From contig NZ_JAUSWV010000002.1 in assembly GCF_030815485.1 (NCBI RefSeq), positions 7,998,001 through 8,062,000 of the forward strand: DNA of 64,000 nt. Direction: 5' to 3'. This DNA comes from Streptomyces rishiriensis (GTDB taxonomy: Bacteria; Actinomycetota; Actinomycetes; Streptomycetales; Streptomycetaceae). Shown here piece after piece: positions 24,764-33,783 of this stretch. The notes under the pieces are model-generated. The model saw only the letters and a list, made by a program, of their open reading frames with translations, was not told the DNA's origin and searched no databases. Each line of letters begins with the position of its first letter. Position 1 is the stretch's first letter. The position numbers and the translations under genes were made by a program.

Positions 24764-25823
24764 GTGTGACCTCCTCGTACACGGTTCCGCGAGAACCGCC
24801 CTCGACACGGGGTGCCTGTCGACGCGTGGTCCCGTCACGACCGGCAGGCCTGAACGGCTCAACGGCGCCGTCCTTCCTGGCCAGGCGGGCGGCGGCCCGG
24901 GCCACGGCCAGACGCACCAGCCCGTCGACAGCCACGGCGGCGCGCCGACGCCGCGGGACCACGGCCCGGCGGTGGAGCACCGCGTATCCGTCGGCGGCGA
25001 CCGAGTCCAGGATGCCGCTGTACAGCACGAGAGCCGCACGGATACAGGGACGCGACACGGGATCGAGCATGGCGATGCCCGGCGCCGCCTCGCGGTAGAC
25101 ACCCCGCGTGAGGCTCTCGAACGTTTGGAGTGCTTCGCCGATGCGCGGGTCACGGCGGCCCTTGGCGCGACTCCACTGCAGCAGTTCCCGGTCGACGCCG
25201 TGCGCGGACAGCAGGTCGGCGGGCAGGTAGACGCGTCCGCGGTCGAGGTCCTCGCCCACGTCGCGCAGGAAGTTGGTCAGCTGGAAGGCGACGCCGAGGG
25301 CGGCAGCACGCGGGGCGGCCTCCTCGCGCGGGACCACCACGCCCAGGATCGGCAGCATCTGGAGCCCGATGACCGCTGCGGATCCGTGCATGTACGCGCG
25401 CAGGTCGTCGTAGGTCGGGTAGTCCGTGACCTCCAGGTCGGTGCGCATGGACGCCATGAAGTCGCTGAAGTGCCGGTGATCGATGCCGTACCGCCGGGCC
25501 GTGTCGGCCAGCGCGAGGACGACCGGCTCGGAGCTGGTGCCGTCCCGGAGCCCTCGCTGGAGGCGTGCGTGGAGGCGGGCGAGGTCGGCCGCTCGGCGAT
25601 GCGGCGGGACGTCCTCCTCCAGGGAGTCGACGATGTCGTCGGCCCAGCGGGCGAAGCCGTACAGGGCGTGTACCGCAGGGCGCCGCTCCACGGGCAGCAG
25701 CCGGGTGGCGAGGAAGTACGTCCTCCCGTGCCGGGCGTTGAGGCGACGGCACCGGGCGTAGGCCTCGCGCAGAGCAGGCTCGGTGATGCCTGCCGCGTCG
25801 AGTTCCCGGACGGTCATGGGCAT
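24753..25823 (-). CDS. crtB: phytoene synthase
   Basis: 356 residues. It condenses two geranylgeranyl diphosphates to phytoene, the first committed step of carotenoid synthesis. The two Asp-rich motifs are clear: 'ARWADDIVDSLEED' (about residue 50-60) and 'FQLTNFLRDVGEDLDRGRVYLP' (about residue 175), the signature of trans-isoprenyl head-to-head synthases. The ATG at 25823 follows GGAAGGA and overlaps the end of crtI by 10 bases. It lies within the minus-strand crtE-I-B operon, with translational coupling throughout. Confidence 0.95.
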   Translation of the reverse strand: MPMTVRELDAAGITEPALREAYARCRRLNARHGRTYFLATRLLPVERRPAVHALYGFARWADDIVDSLEEDVPPHRRAADLARLHARLQRGLRDGTSSEPVVLALADTARRYGIDHRHFSDFMASMRTDLEVTDYPTYDDLRAYMHGSAAVIGLQMLPILGVVVPREEAAPRAAALGVAFQLTNFLRDVGEDLDRGRVYLPADLLSAHGVDRELLQWSRAKGRRDPRIGEALQTFESLTRGVYREAAPGIAMLDPVSRPCIRAALVLYSGILDSVAADGYAVLHRRAVVPRRRRAAVAVDGLVRLAVARAAARLARKDGAVEPFRPAGRDGTTRRQAPRVEGGSRGTVYEEVTHEG

Positions 25824-27388
25824 GTTCCTTCCGGCACGGTCGGCGAGGCCGGCCGCATCGCGGCGGATGGCGGGGCCGGCGCGGCGCGTCCGGGGACACG
25901 GGCCGTGTGCCGCCCCGTGATCCGGGCTGCCGCGAGCTTGCCGGACAGCAGGACGGTGGGGACGCCGACGCCGGGCGTGGTGCCGCAGCCTGCGAGGACG
26001 GCGTTGTCGATGCCGCGGACGAGGTTGCGCGGCCGGAACGGGCCGGTCTGCGCGAACGTGTGCGCGACCGCGAAGGGGGTGCCGGCCGCGTGACCCTGGG
26101 CCGTCCAGTCGGCGGGGGTGACGAGGACCTGCTCGTCGATGGCGTCGGCGATGCCGTCGAAGCCGCGCCGCTCGAGCTCCCGCAGGATGCCGTCGCGATA
26201 GCGCGGACCGAGCTCGCTCCAGGCGGCGGCGTCCGGTCCGATGTCGGTGTTCGGGCAGGGCGCGAGGATGTAGTGGAGGTGGTGACCGGGCGGGGCGAGG
26301 GTCGGATCGGTGGCGGTGGGCCGGGTGATGAGCAGCGAAGGATCGCTCATCAGCCTGCCACTGCGGGTGAGTTCGTCGAAGGTGCGGTGCCACCGCGCGC
26401 CGAAGGAGAGTGTGTGGTGAGCGAGCCCGGGCCAGGTCCGGTCGGTCCCGGCGTGCAGGACCACGGCCGACGGTGCGTGCCGGATCCGCAGGGGGCGGCG
26501 CGGGGTCTGGCCGAGGAGGCCGTAGGAGACGGGCAGGTCCGGGGTGAGGACGACGGCGTCGCAGGGGATGCGGTCCTGCTCGGTGACGACGGCGGTGACA
26601 CGGCCGGCGGAGCGTTCGAGCCGGGTGACGTCCTGCCCGAAGCGCAGGTCCGCGCCGGCCTTCGAGGCGGCGTCCGCCATGGCTTGCGGCAGGGCGTGCA
26701 TCCCCCCGCGCGGGAAGTACACGCCGGCGACGGTGTCCATGTAGGCGATCACGGCGTACGCGGCCAGAGCCCGCTTCGGCGTCACCCCGGCGTACAGCGC
26801 CTGGAAGGAGAAGACGCGTCGCAGGCGTTCGTCGCGCAGATGCCGGCCGATCCCCGCGTCCAGCCGACCGAATCCGCCGAGGGCCGCCAGCCGGGCCAGG
26901 TCCGGCGTGAGCAGCTGGAAGGGAGAGTCGAAGTTGGCGTCGATGAAGCGCCGCATCTGCGCCCGGTACAACTGCTCCAGCCACTGGCGCAGCCGCCGGT
27001 AACCCGCGGCCTCGGCGGCGCCGGCGAAGCGTTCCACTTCCGCCTCCATCGCCTGCGCGTCGGTGTGCACGTCGATGCCGCTGCCGTCCGCGAAGAGCGC
27101 TCGGTAAGCGGGGTGCAGAGGGACGAGGTCGACGCGGTCGCGGAGCTTCTCGCCGACCGCCGCGAACGCCTCGTCGGCGAGGTCGGGCATGGTCAGCACC
27201 GTGGGTCCGGTGTCGATGCGATAGCCGCCGCGCCGCAGACGTCCGGCGCGGCCTCCCGGCAGCGCGTCCCGTTCGAGCACGGTGACCCGGCGGCTGGCGC
27301 CCAGCAGATGCAGCGTGGCCGCCAGGCCGGAGAGCCCGGCGCCGATCACCACGACGTGGTCCGTGGGTCCGGGAACGGTCCTGGTCAT
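25814..27388 (-). CDS. crtI: phytoene desaturase
   Basis: 524 residues, FAD-dependent, converting phytoene to lycopene. The N-terminal dinucleotide fold is 'VVVIGAGLSGLAATLHL', followed by 'LERDALPGGRAGRLRRGGYRIDTGPTV', typical of CrtI. The C-terminal FAD motif is 'NAVLAGCGTTPGVGVPTVLLSGKLAA'. A short Pro/Ala-rich tail follows. The start overlaps the crtE stop (ATGA), so translation is coupled. Length and motifs are normal for the bacterial enzyme. Confidence 0.95.
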   Translation of the reverse strand: MTRTVPGPTDHVVVIGAGLSGLAATLHLLGASRRVTVLERDALPGGRAGRLRRGGYRIDTGPTVLTMPDLADEAFAAVGEKLRDRVDLVPLHPAYRALFADGSGIDVHTDAQAMEAEVERFAGAAEAAGYRRLRQWLEQLYRAQMRRFIDANFDSPFQLLTPDLARLAALGGFGRLDAGIGRHLRDERLRRVFSFQALYAGVTPKRALAAYAVIAYMDTVAGVYFPRGGMHALPQAMADAASKAGADLRFGQDVTRLERSAGRVTAVVTEQDRIPCDAVVLTPDLPVSYGLLGQTPRRPLRIRHAPSAVVLHAGTDRTWPGLAHHTLSFGARWHRTFDELTRSGRLMSDPSLLITRPTATDPTLAPPGHHLHYILAPCPNTDIGPDAAAWSELGPRYRDGILRELERRGFDGIADAIDEQVLVTPADWTAQGHAAGTPFAVAHTFAQTGPFRPRNLVRGIDNAVLAGCGTTPGVGVPTVLLSGKLAAARITGRHTARVPGRAAPAPPSAAMRPASPTVPEGTCP

Positions 27389-28716
27389 CGCCGGGCTCCC
27401 TCGGCGCCGGTGGCCAGCAGCAGAGCCGGGGACGTGCCGCCTTCCTCCGCGCACGGTCCGCGTGCGGGCGTGGGGGTCGTGCCGGCCGAGGCGTGCAGCA
27501 GCCGTCGCAGGCGCCTTCGGCCGTCCGGCTCCAGCGCGGCGGAGTCGAGGTGGCGCATTCCCCGGGCGACCAGTCGGTCGATCTTCGCCTCGACGACGTC
27601 CCTCGCGCCGGTGTCGACCAGCACGTCACGGACCTCGTCGAGACGGCTCTCGCAGAGGTCGGCCCGCCCGAGGGAGCGCCGCAGCACGGAGATGCCGTGG
27701 ACGTCCCCGGTCGCCTCGGCCCGGGCCTGCGCGACCGCCACCAGGTAGGTGGGTTTGCCGGCCCGGATGTCGCCGCCCGCGGGTTTGCCGGTGTGCCGGG
27801 GGTCGCCGAACACGTCGGCGAGATCGTCGCGCAGCTGGAACGCGATGCCGACGCACCGGCCCGCCGAGCACAGGGCCGCGCTCCGGGTGGTGTCCGCTCC
27901 CGCCAGGGCGGCTCCGAGCGCCAGAGGACGTTCGACCGAGTACAGCGCGCTCTTCAGGCAGGCGGCGCGCAGGGCCCGGGCCACGGACAGGGAGGAGGTG
28001 GCCTGGCCGTGGATGTCCAGGTACTGTCCGGCCACCATCTCCGTGCGCATGGTGCTCCACAGGTCGCGCACGGCACGGGCCGTGACCGGGTCCGTCTCGA
28101 CCGCCGCCATGGTGTCGTCGGCCCAGGCGAGGGCCAGGTCGCCGGCAAGGATCGCCGCGGCCTCGCCGAAGCGCCGTCCGCGGTCGGCCTGAACGGCGTC
28201 GGCGTACTGGGCCGTGACGTCGGCGTGCAGGGCGAGCCGTCCCCGGCGCATCCGGGAGCTGTCCATGACGTCGTCGTGGACCAGGGCGCAGGTCTGGATC
28301 AGCTCGAGGGCGGCGCCGACGCGCAGGGCGGCCTCCGCCTCGTCGGTTCCGCCGCCGCAGGCGCGCAGGGCCCACCACACGAACTGGGAGCGCATGCGCT
28401 TGCCTCCCTCCGTGGTGCACCGTGCGACGCGTTCGGCGAGGTCGCGGCCGAACACCGGGTCCAGTCCGGCCGAACGCTCGACCCGTTCGGCCAGGAGACC
28501 GTCCAGGACGCGTCCCACGGCTGCGGGCACGTCGGCGTCGACGGCCGCCAGGGCTTCGCAGGTGCGGGGGACCTGTGGCCGGGGCGGGTCCTGGGCGAGG
28601 TCACCGGGGGAGCGGCGGCCGTCGGCGATGGCATGCAGGCGGTCCGCGGGGAGCTCGGGCCGAGGGTCGGGTGCCTTCTCGGGCACAGGAGGTTCCGTCG
28701 CCTCGGTGGGGCGCAT
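27385..28716 (-). CDS. crtE: geranylgeranyl diphosphate synthase
   Basis: 443 residues from the ATG at 28716, which has AAAGGA at proper spacing; an ATG six codons upstream (28734) is an alternative. It is a polyprenyl synthase with both Asp-rich motifs: 'LVHDDVMDSSRMRRG' (D148-D152) and 'GIAFQLRDDLADVFGD'. It is longer than many homologues because of an about 75-residue N-terminal Pro/charged extension. It makes the C20 precursor for CrtB. It is the first gene of the minus-strand operon; the promoter should lie in the intergenic region shared with crtY. Confidence 0.93.
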   Translation of the reverse strand: MRPTEATEPPVPEKAPDPRPELPADRLHAIADGRRSPGDLAQDPPRPQVPRTCEALAAVDADVPAAVGRVLDGLLAERVERSAGLDPVFGRDLAERVARCTTEGGKRMRSQFVWWALRACGGGTDEAEAALRVGAALELIQTCALVHDDVMDSSRMRRGRLALHADVTAQYADAVQADRGRRFGEAAAILAGDLALAWADDTMAAVETDPVTARAVRDLWSTMRTEMVAGQYLDIHGQATSSLSVARALRAACLKSALYSVERPLALGAALAGADTTRSAALCSAGRCVGIAFQLRDDLADVFGDPRHTGKPAGGDIRAGKPTYLVAVAQARAEATGDVHGISVLRRSLGRADLCESRLDEVRDVLVDTGARDVVEAKIDRLVARGMRHLDSAALEPDGRRRLRRLLHASAGTTPTPARGPCAEEGGTSPALLLATGAEGARR

Positions 28717-29209
28717 CCTGGTTCCTTTCGTCATGGTCGCTTCGGGCTCTGCCGTTATGCCTTCCGCGGCCCGCGCATCCGTGGATGCGCCATCGGGGGA
28801 GAATGTGTGATCGGGTCCCGATCTCGGGGACGACCGCGCATGTCGGCGCGGCCGCGGTCGGTGCGCGAGAAACATGTCCTGCGACGGGCCTCGAAGCGGG
28901 GAGGCGAGCCTCGGAGACCGTGGTGAGAGCCGTCGTGCGTCACCCGGTCGGCGGCTCGCGGCCCGGTCCGCGGCGTACGAGCCGGGCCGGCTCGCGACCG
29001 GCCCGCGCGATGAGCCGAACCCGCTGTCCTCCGCCTCGCCCTCCCGGCTCTCGGGTCCACCCGGCCGACGAAACGGTCGCGCCTGCATCCGCCGAGGTGT
29101 TTCAGGGTGAATGCTTCTGACCACCCGTCGGCAGCAGGCACGCCGTCGGCGGGAAGGTCCGGACGCACTGACCGGCCGCAAGACGACGGGCCGCACGACA
29201 AGGGAGCGG
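28717..29209. other. divergent crtE-crtY promoter region
   Basis: Nearly 500 bases between the two carotenoid operons, with no supported gene; open frames in several directions lack ribosome sites and homologues. Both operons must be driven from here. I see no clear LitS- or sigma-B-type consensus by eye. Confidence 0.45.
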
Positions 29210-30406
29210 ATGGTGCTGCACGCGGAGGTGGCCGTGCTGGGCGCGGGGGCGGCCGGACTCTCCCTCGCCCACCACCTGGCGCGCCCCGGCCCACGGGCAC
29301 GGCGGTTGTCCACCGTGCTGGTGGAGGCCCCACCAGGTCCTCTCCGTCCGCCGCGCCGGACCTGGTGCTTCTGGGAAGCGGGGGCCGGCCGCTACGACGA
29401 CGCCCTGACCGCCGAATGGCAGCGGCTGCGCGTGCACGCCCCCACCGGCCGGCCCACCGAGAACGACATCGCCCCGCTGCGCTACAAGATGCTCCGCTCC
29501 GACGACTTCGAACGCCACGTCGCCCGCACGCTGGACGACAGCGGCCACGTCCGACGACTGCAGGCGGCCGTCGAGACCGTGAGCAGCGACAGCCACGGAG
29601 CACGGATCCGCGCCCGCGCCGACGACGGCCGTCCCGTCACCGTGACCGCGCGCTGGGTCTTCGACTCGCGGCCGCTCGCCTGCCTCCCACCGGCCCGCAC
29701 CACGCTGCTGCAGCACTTCCGCGGCTGGTTCGTCCGCACCGACCGGCCGGTGTTCGACCCCGGCACCGCGGTCCTCATGGACTTCCGCGTCCCGCAGCCA
29801 CCCCGGGGACTCGCCTTCGGATACCTGCTGCCCACCGACCCGCACCGGGCACTCGTGGAATACACCCAGTTCTCCGACGCCGTGCTGCCGCGGCAGGCCT
29901 ACGAGCAGGCGCTGCGGCACTACACCGACGACGTGCTGCGCCTCGGCGGTTTCGACATCACCGCGACCGAGACCGGCGTGATCCCCATGACCGACGCCCG
30001 CTTCGCCCGCCGGGCGGCACCCTCGGTCTTCCGCATCGGCGCCGCGGGCGGCGCCACCCGGCCGTCCACGGGATACACCTTCTCCGCCGTCCAGCGACAG
30101 ACGCGGGCCATCAGCGTGGCCCTGCACGCGGGACGCCACCCCCTGCCACCACCCGCCCATTCCGCCCGCTCCCGCGCCATGGACGCGGTGTTGCTGCGGG
30201 CGCTGGACAGCGGCCGCGTCGACGGGGCCGCGTTCTTCGCCCGGCTCTTCGCCCAGGTGCCGATGGAGCGACTGCTGCGCTTCCTCGACGGCGAGACCCA
30301 CCTGTACGAGGACCTCTCCGTCGGTGTCCGCACACCCGTCCTGCCGATGCTCCGGAGCGCGGCGGAACTGCCCTGGCTTCGCCGTACACCGCGCCACGAG
30401 CCATGA
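29210..30406 (+). CDS. crtY: lycopene beta-cyclase
   Basis: 398 residues, the usual size of CrtY. It has an FAD fold at the N-terminus, 'EVAVLGAGAAGLSLAHHLA', the CrtY-type 'RTWCFWE' motif, 'HFRGWFVRTDRPVFDPGTAVLMDFRV' and 'FGYLLPTDPHRALVEYTQFS', with 'GAAGGATRPSTGYTF' near the C-terminus. It cyclises both ends of lycopene to beta-carotene. The ATG at 29210 has AGGGAG just upstream; an ATG at 29111 would add 33 unconserved residues. It is the first gene of the plus-strand crtYTU operon. Confidence 0.94.
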   Translation: MVLHAEVAVLGAGAAGLSLAHHLARPGPRARRLSTVLVEAPPGPLRPPRRTWCFWEAGAGRYDDALTAEWQRLRVHAPTGRPTENDIAPLRYKMLRSDDFERHVARTLDDSGHVRRLQAAVETVSSDSHGARIRARADDGRPVTVTARWVFDSRPLACLPPARTTLLQHFRGWFVRTDRPVFDPGTAVLMDFRVPQPPRGLAFGYLLPTDPHRALVEYTQFSDAVLPRQAYEQALRHYTDDVLRLGGFDITATETGVIPMTDARFARRAAPSVFRIGAAGGATRPSTGYTFSAVQRQTRAISVALHAGRHPLPPPAHSARSRAMDAVLLRALDSGRVDGAAFFARLFAQVPMERLLRFLDGETHLYEDLSVGVRTPVLPMLRSAAELPWLRRTPRHEP

Positions 30407-30436
30407 CCGCTGCACGACGACGTGCCCCCGCGCCCC

Positions 30437-30480
30437 TGTCGAGAAGACCGTACGACCTTGTCGAGGAGACCGTATGACCC
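30437..30480 (+). repeat. 22-bp tandem duplication of the crtT start region
   Basis: Two adjacent 22-base units (30437-30458 and 30459-30480) match at 19 of 22 positions. The second holds GAGGAGACCGTATG, the ribosome site and start of crtT; the first has GAGAAGACCGTACG, with ACG in place of the start codon. Confidence 0.9.
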
Positions 30481-31205
30481 TGTTGCGCGACGAGGAGCTG
30501 GCCGCCGCGTTCGACCACGCTTCTCGCAGCTACGACACACTGGTCGCCGCCAACCCCGGCTACCACGGCCACCTTCGTCGCTCGGCACGCCGGCTCGGTC
30601 TGCCCGACGGCGGCGCCGGGCTGCGCGTCCTGGACCTCGGATGCGGCACCGGTGCCTCGACCGCCGCCCTGGCCGCGGTCCTCCCCGGCGCCCGGATCAC
30701 CGCCGTGGACGCCTCCGCGGGGATGCTCGAGCGCGCCGCCGGCAAACCATGGCGCGACGGTGTGACGTTCGTGCGGGCACCTGCCGAGCGGCTCGCCGAG
30801 GCGGGCGTGCACGGCCCGTTCGACGCCGTCTTCGCCGCCTATCTCTTCCGTAATGTCACCGATCCCGACGCGGTCCTCTCGGCAGTGCACGAGGTGCTGG
30901 CCCCGCGGGGACGCCTGGCGGTGCACGAGTACACCCTCAGCGGCCGCATCGCCCACCGCGCCGTGTGGACGGCCGTGTGCCGGGGCTTCGTCCTGCCCGT
31001 CGCCACCGCGCTCGGCGACGGCGACCTCTACCGGCATCTGTGGCGCAGTGTGGTGGAGTTCGACACCGCGGACCGCTTCGCCGCCCGGGTCCGCTCCGCG
31101 GGCATGCGCGACGTACGGGTACTGCCCCTGCCGGGATGGCAGACCGGCATCACCCACACCGTCGTCGCCCGCCGAGCGGACGCCGTCGCGGAGAACGCCG
31201 GATGA
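30474..31205 (+). CDS. crtT: SAM-dependent methyltransferase of the crt cluster
   Basis: 243 residues, class I methyltransferase of the UbiE/MenG type. It shows 'RVLDLGCGTGASTAALAAVLPGARITAVDASAGML' (SAM-binding motifs I and II) and 'FDAVFAAYLFRNVTDPDAVLSAVHEVLAPRGRLAVHEYTL' (the MenG-like NVTDP block). It sits between crtY and crtU as in known isorenieratene clusters; its carotenoid or quinone substrate has not been settled. The ATG at 30474 follows GAGGAGA. Its stop overlaps the crtU start (ATGA). Confidence 0.88.
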   Translation: MTLLRDEELAAAFDHASRSYDTLVAANPGYHGHLRRSARRLGLPDGGAGLRVLDLGCGTGASTAALAAVLPGARITAVDASAGMLERAAGKPWRDGVTFVRAPAERLAEAGVHGPFDAVFAAYLFRNVTDPDAVLSAVHEVLAPRGRLAVHEYTLSGRIAHRAVWTAVCRGFVLPVATALGDGDLYRHLWRSVVEFDTADRFAARVRSAGMRDVRVLPLPGWQTGITHTVVARRADAVAENAG

Positions 31206-32755
31206 CCCCGTTCCGGCGGTCGACCACCCCCCGGCGCGGCCGGGACCGGCGCGCCCGCACCATCCTTCCCACCCCGGGGGCACCGCGCTGCACCGGTGAG
31301 CGCCCCTTGACGACCGCGGTCGTGGGCGGCGGCATCGCCGGGCTCGCGGCCGCCACCGCCCTGGCCGAACGGGGCGTCCGCGTCACCCTCTACGAACGCG
31401 AATCCGCCCTGGGCGGACGCCTGGCCGGCTGGCCCACCCTCCTGTCCGACGGCAGCACCGTCACCATGAGCCGCGGCTTCCACGCCTTCTTCCGCCAGTA
31501 CTACAACCTCCGCGGGCTTCTGCGCCGCACCGATCCGGGCCTCGATCGCCTGAGCGGACTGCCCGACTACCCCCTGCGGCACGGCAACGGCATGCAGGAC
31601 AGCTTCCGGCACGTCCCGCGCACTCCGCCCTGGAGCGCCCTCGGATTCGTGGCGCTGAGCCCGACCTTCGGACTGCGTGACCTCGCCCGCATGAATCCGG
31701 TCGCCGCACTGCCCCTCCTGGACGTGCGTGTTCCCGGGGTCTACACGCGGCTCGACGATGTCAGCGCACACGAATTCCTGGCGTCGATCCGCTTCCCCGA
31801 GGCGGCGCACCATCTCGCGTTCGAGGTCTTCTCCCGCAGCTTCTTCGCCGACCCCCGCCACTTGTCCGCGGCGGAGATGGTCCTGATGTTCCACATCTAC
31901 TTCCTCGGCTCGGCCGAGGGACTCCTGTTCGACGTTCCGGCCGAGCCCTTCCCCTCCGCGCTCTGGAATCCTCTCGCCGGCTATCTGCGCGGCCACGGTG
32001 TCGACCTGGCTACCGGCACCCGCGTCGACGCCGTGGAGCCCACCGCGGACGGCGGCTTCCGCGTCGTCTCCGGGGCGGGGGAGGAACGCTACGACTCCAC
32101 CGTCCTGGCCCTGGACGCCGGAGGTCTGCGCTCCCTGGTCGAGCGGTCCCCACGCCTTGGGGACCACGCGTGGCGCGAGCGGATCGCCAGGCTGCGCACC
32201 GCGCCGCCCTTCCTCGTCTCACGCCTGTGGCTCGACCGCCCGGTCGCCGCCGACCGCCCGGGATTCCTGGGAACCAGTGGCTACGCAACCCTGGACAACG
32301 TCAGCGTGCTGGAACGGTGGGAGGGCGAGGCCGCGCGCTGGGCCTCCCGCACCGGCGGATCGGTCGTCGAACTGCACGCCTACGCCCTGCCGGACCGTCC
32401 GGTCCGTGACGTGGAACAGAAGCGCCTGCTGGAACAGCTGCACCGGGTGTACCCGGAGACGCGGGCGGCGACCGTGGTCGACGCCCGCCACGAGTGGCGC
32501 TCCGACTGCCCGATGTTCCCGGTCGGCGGATATGCCGACCGGCCGACCGTGCGCACTGCTCACCCCGCACTGGTGGTGGCCGGCGACCTGGTCCGCACGG
32601 AGCTGCCCGTAGCCCTGATGGAACGCGCGGCCACGAGCGGCTTCCTCGCCGCCAATGCGCTGCTGGAGCGCTGGGGAGTCACGGGCCAGACCCTGTGGAC
32701 GGTACCTGACCGCGGACGCGGCGCGGTGCTGCGCGGGATCGCGCGACTCGGCTGA
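31202..32755 (+). CDS. crtU: beta-carotene desaturase/methyltransferase (isorenieratene synthase)
   Basis: 517 residues, FAD-dependent, related to CrtI and zeta-carotene desaturases. It shows 'TAVVGGGIAGLAAATALAERGVRVTLYERESALGGRLAGW', 'MSRGFHAFFRQYYNLRGLLRRTDP', typical of CrtU, and 'LVVAGDLVRTELPVALMERAATSGFLAAN' at the end. It desaturates the beta-ionone rings and shifts a methyl group to give aromatic phi end groups, the last step to isorenieratene. It begins at an ATG overlapping crtT. The first about 35 residues are basic and unconserved, so a later start near 'LTTAVVGG' is possible. Confidence 0.92.
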   Translation: MTPFRRSTTPRRGRDRRARTILPTPGAPRCTGERPLTTAVVGGGIAGLAAATALAERGVRVTLYERESALGGRLAGWPTLLSDGSTVTMSRGFHAFFRQYYNLRGLLRRTDPGLDRLSGLPDYPLRHGNGMQDSFRHVPRTPPWSALGFVALSPTFGLRDLARMNPVAALPLLDVRVPGVYTRLDDVSAHEFLASIRFPEAAHHLAFEVFSRSFFADPRHLSAAEMVLMFHIYFLGSAEGLLFDVPAEPFPSALWNPLAGYLRGHGVDLATGTRVDAVEPTADGGFRVVSGAGEERYDSTVLALDAGGLRSLVERSPRLGDHAWRERIARLRTAPPFLVSRLWLDRPVAADRPGFLGTSGYATLDNVSVLERWEGEAARWASRTGGSVVELHAYALPDRPVRDVEQKRLLEQLHRVYPETRAATVVDARHEWRSDCPMFPVGGYADRPTVRTAHPALVVAGDLVRTELPVALMERAATSGFLAANALLERWGVTGQTLWTVPDRGRGAVLRGIARLG

Positions 32756-32773
32756 TTCCGCTGAAGCGGCGGC

Positions 32774-32816
32774 GACGCGGGTGGCGTTCGACATCGCGAG
32801 CAGGGCCACCCGCGTC
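32774..32816. terminator. bidirectional terminator after crtU
   Basis: GACGCGGGTGGC (32774-32785) pairs perfectly with GCCACCCGCGTC (32805-32816) around a 19-base loop. It lies between the convergent crtU and reductase genes. Confidence 0.7.
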
Positions 32817-32840
32817 AGCAGCGTGTCGATCGTCGCGAGG

Positions 32841-33446
32841 TCAGGACGGCGGTGCGGGCAGCGGCATCGCGTTGAGCGCCCGGGCTGCGTGGACGAGGTT
32901 GGAGGCCATGGCTCGGCCCGTGGAGGCGGCCCAGTCGTGGCCGCGGTCGTCGTCGAGATAGTCGGGGCCGGGGCCGGGGCCGAGGTGCCAGTAGGTCCAG
33001 GACTGACCGGGAATCGTGAAGCCGATGTCGCCGAGCGCGCCGTTGATCTCGCTGATGACGTGGTGGGCGCCGTCCTCGTTCCCGGTCACCAGGACACCGG
33101 CCACCCGGTTGTAGGCGACCGGACGTTCCTCGTCATCGGTCTCGCTGAGCATCGCGTCGAGCCGTTCGAGTACGCGCTGGGCGACGGAAGAAGGGCGGCC
33201 GAGCCAGGTCGGTGAGGCGATGATCAGGATCTGGGACGACAGTACTTTCTCGTGTACGCCGGGCCAGTCGTCGCCTTCCCCCATATCGGTCTCGACACCC
33301 GGCTTGAGGTTCAGATCGACCGCACGTACGACGTCGACCTCCACCCCGTGGCCCTGCAGGGACGCGATGACGGTGCCGGCGAGGGCCTCGGTGTTCGAGG
33401 ACTGCGGTGAGGGCTTGAGGGTGCAGTTGATGACGAGTGCGCGCAT
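32841..33446 (-). CDS. flavodoxin-like NAD(P)H-dependent oxidoreductase
   Basis: 201 residues of the FMN reductase/flavodoxin fold. The opening is 'MRALVINCTLKPSPQSSNTEALAGTVIASLQGHGVEVDVVRAVD', where the SxxSNT loop binds the FMN phosphate. 'ILIIASPTWLGRPSSVAQRVLERLD' and 'NRVAGVLVTGNEDGAHHVISEINGALGDIG' are the second and third flavin loops. The ATG at 33446 has AGGAAG upstream. It is convergent with crtU and not part of that operon. The likely role is quinone or azo reduction or electron supply; the acceptor is unknown. Confidence 0.85.
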   Translation of the reverse strand: MRALVINCTLKPSPQSSNTEALAGTVIASLQGHGVEVDVVRAVDLNLKPGVETDMGEGDDWPGVHEKVLSSQILIIASPTWLGRPSSVAQRVLERLDAMLSETDDEERPVAYNRVAGVLVTGNEDGAHHVISEINGALGDIGFTIPGQSWTYWHLGPGPGPDYLDDDRGHDWAASTGRAMASNLVHAARALNAMPLPAPPS

Positions 33447-33783
33447 GGGACTTCCTGTTCCCCGATCGGCGTCACTTGCACAGTGCCCCGCACCCCGTTC
33501 CCCCGATCGGTGGGGACCGTGGGCAGGCGGGACCGGCAGACGCTCCTGAGGAGCGGAACGAAGCGACCTCGAACCACGTCCCGGCCTGCCTTCACCGCAT
33601 GGGCCCGGCCGCCGCCCCTCCCTGGTCCGCCTCCGGCCGGAACTCCCCACGGCTTCGGCGCAGCGGCCGCTTGGACGGCACCGCGAACCGCCTGCGACGA
33701 TGCACCACAGGGCGGCTGCCGTGCCGTCGTGACCCGCCTCGCTCACGTGACCTGCGCACCACGCCGGCGGACACCCCGCCAGG
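33447..33783. other. intergenic, nothing recognised
   Basis: About 340 bases between two minus-strand genes. CCGATCGG occurs twice (near 33460 and 33512), but no gene or clear hairpin is seen. Confidence 0.4.

Noticed and set aside
28755..29603. Genes inside the crtE-crtY intergenic region
   Set aside because: Open frames there are Arg/Pro-rich, without ribosome sites, and overlap crtY antisense.
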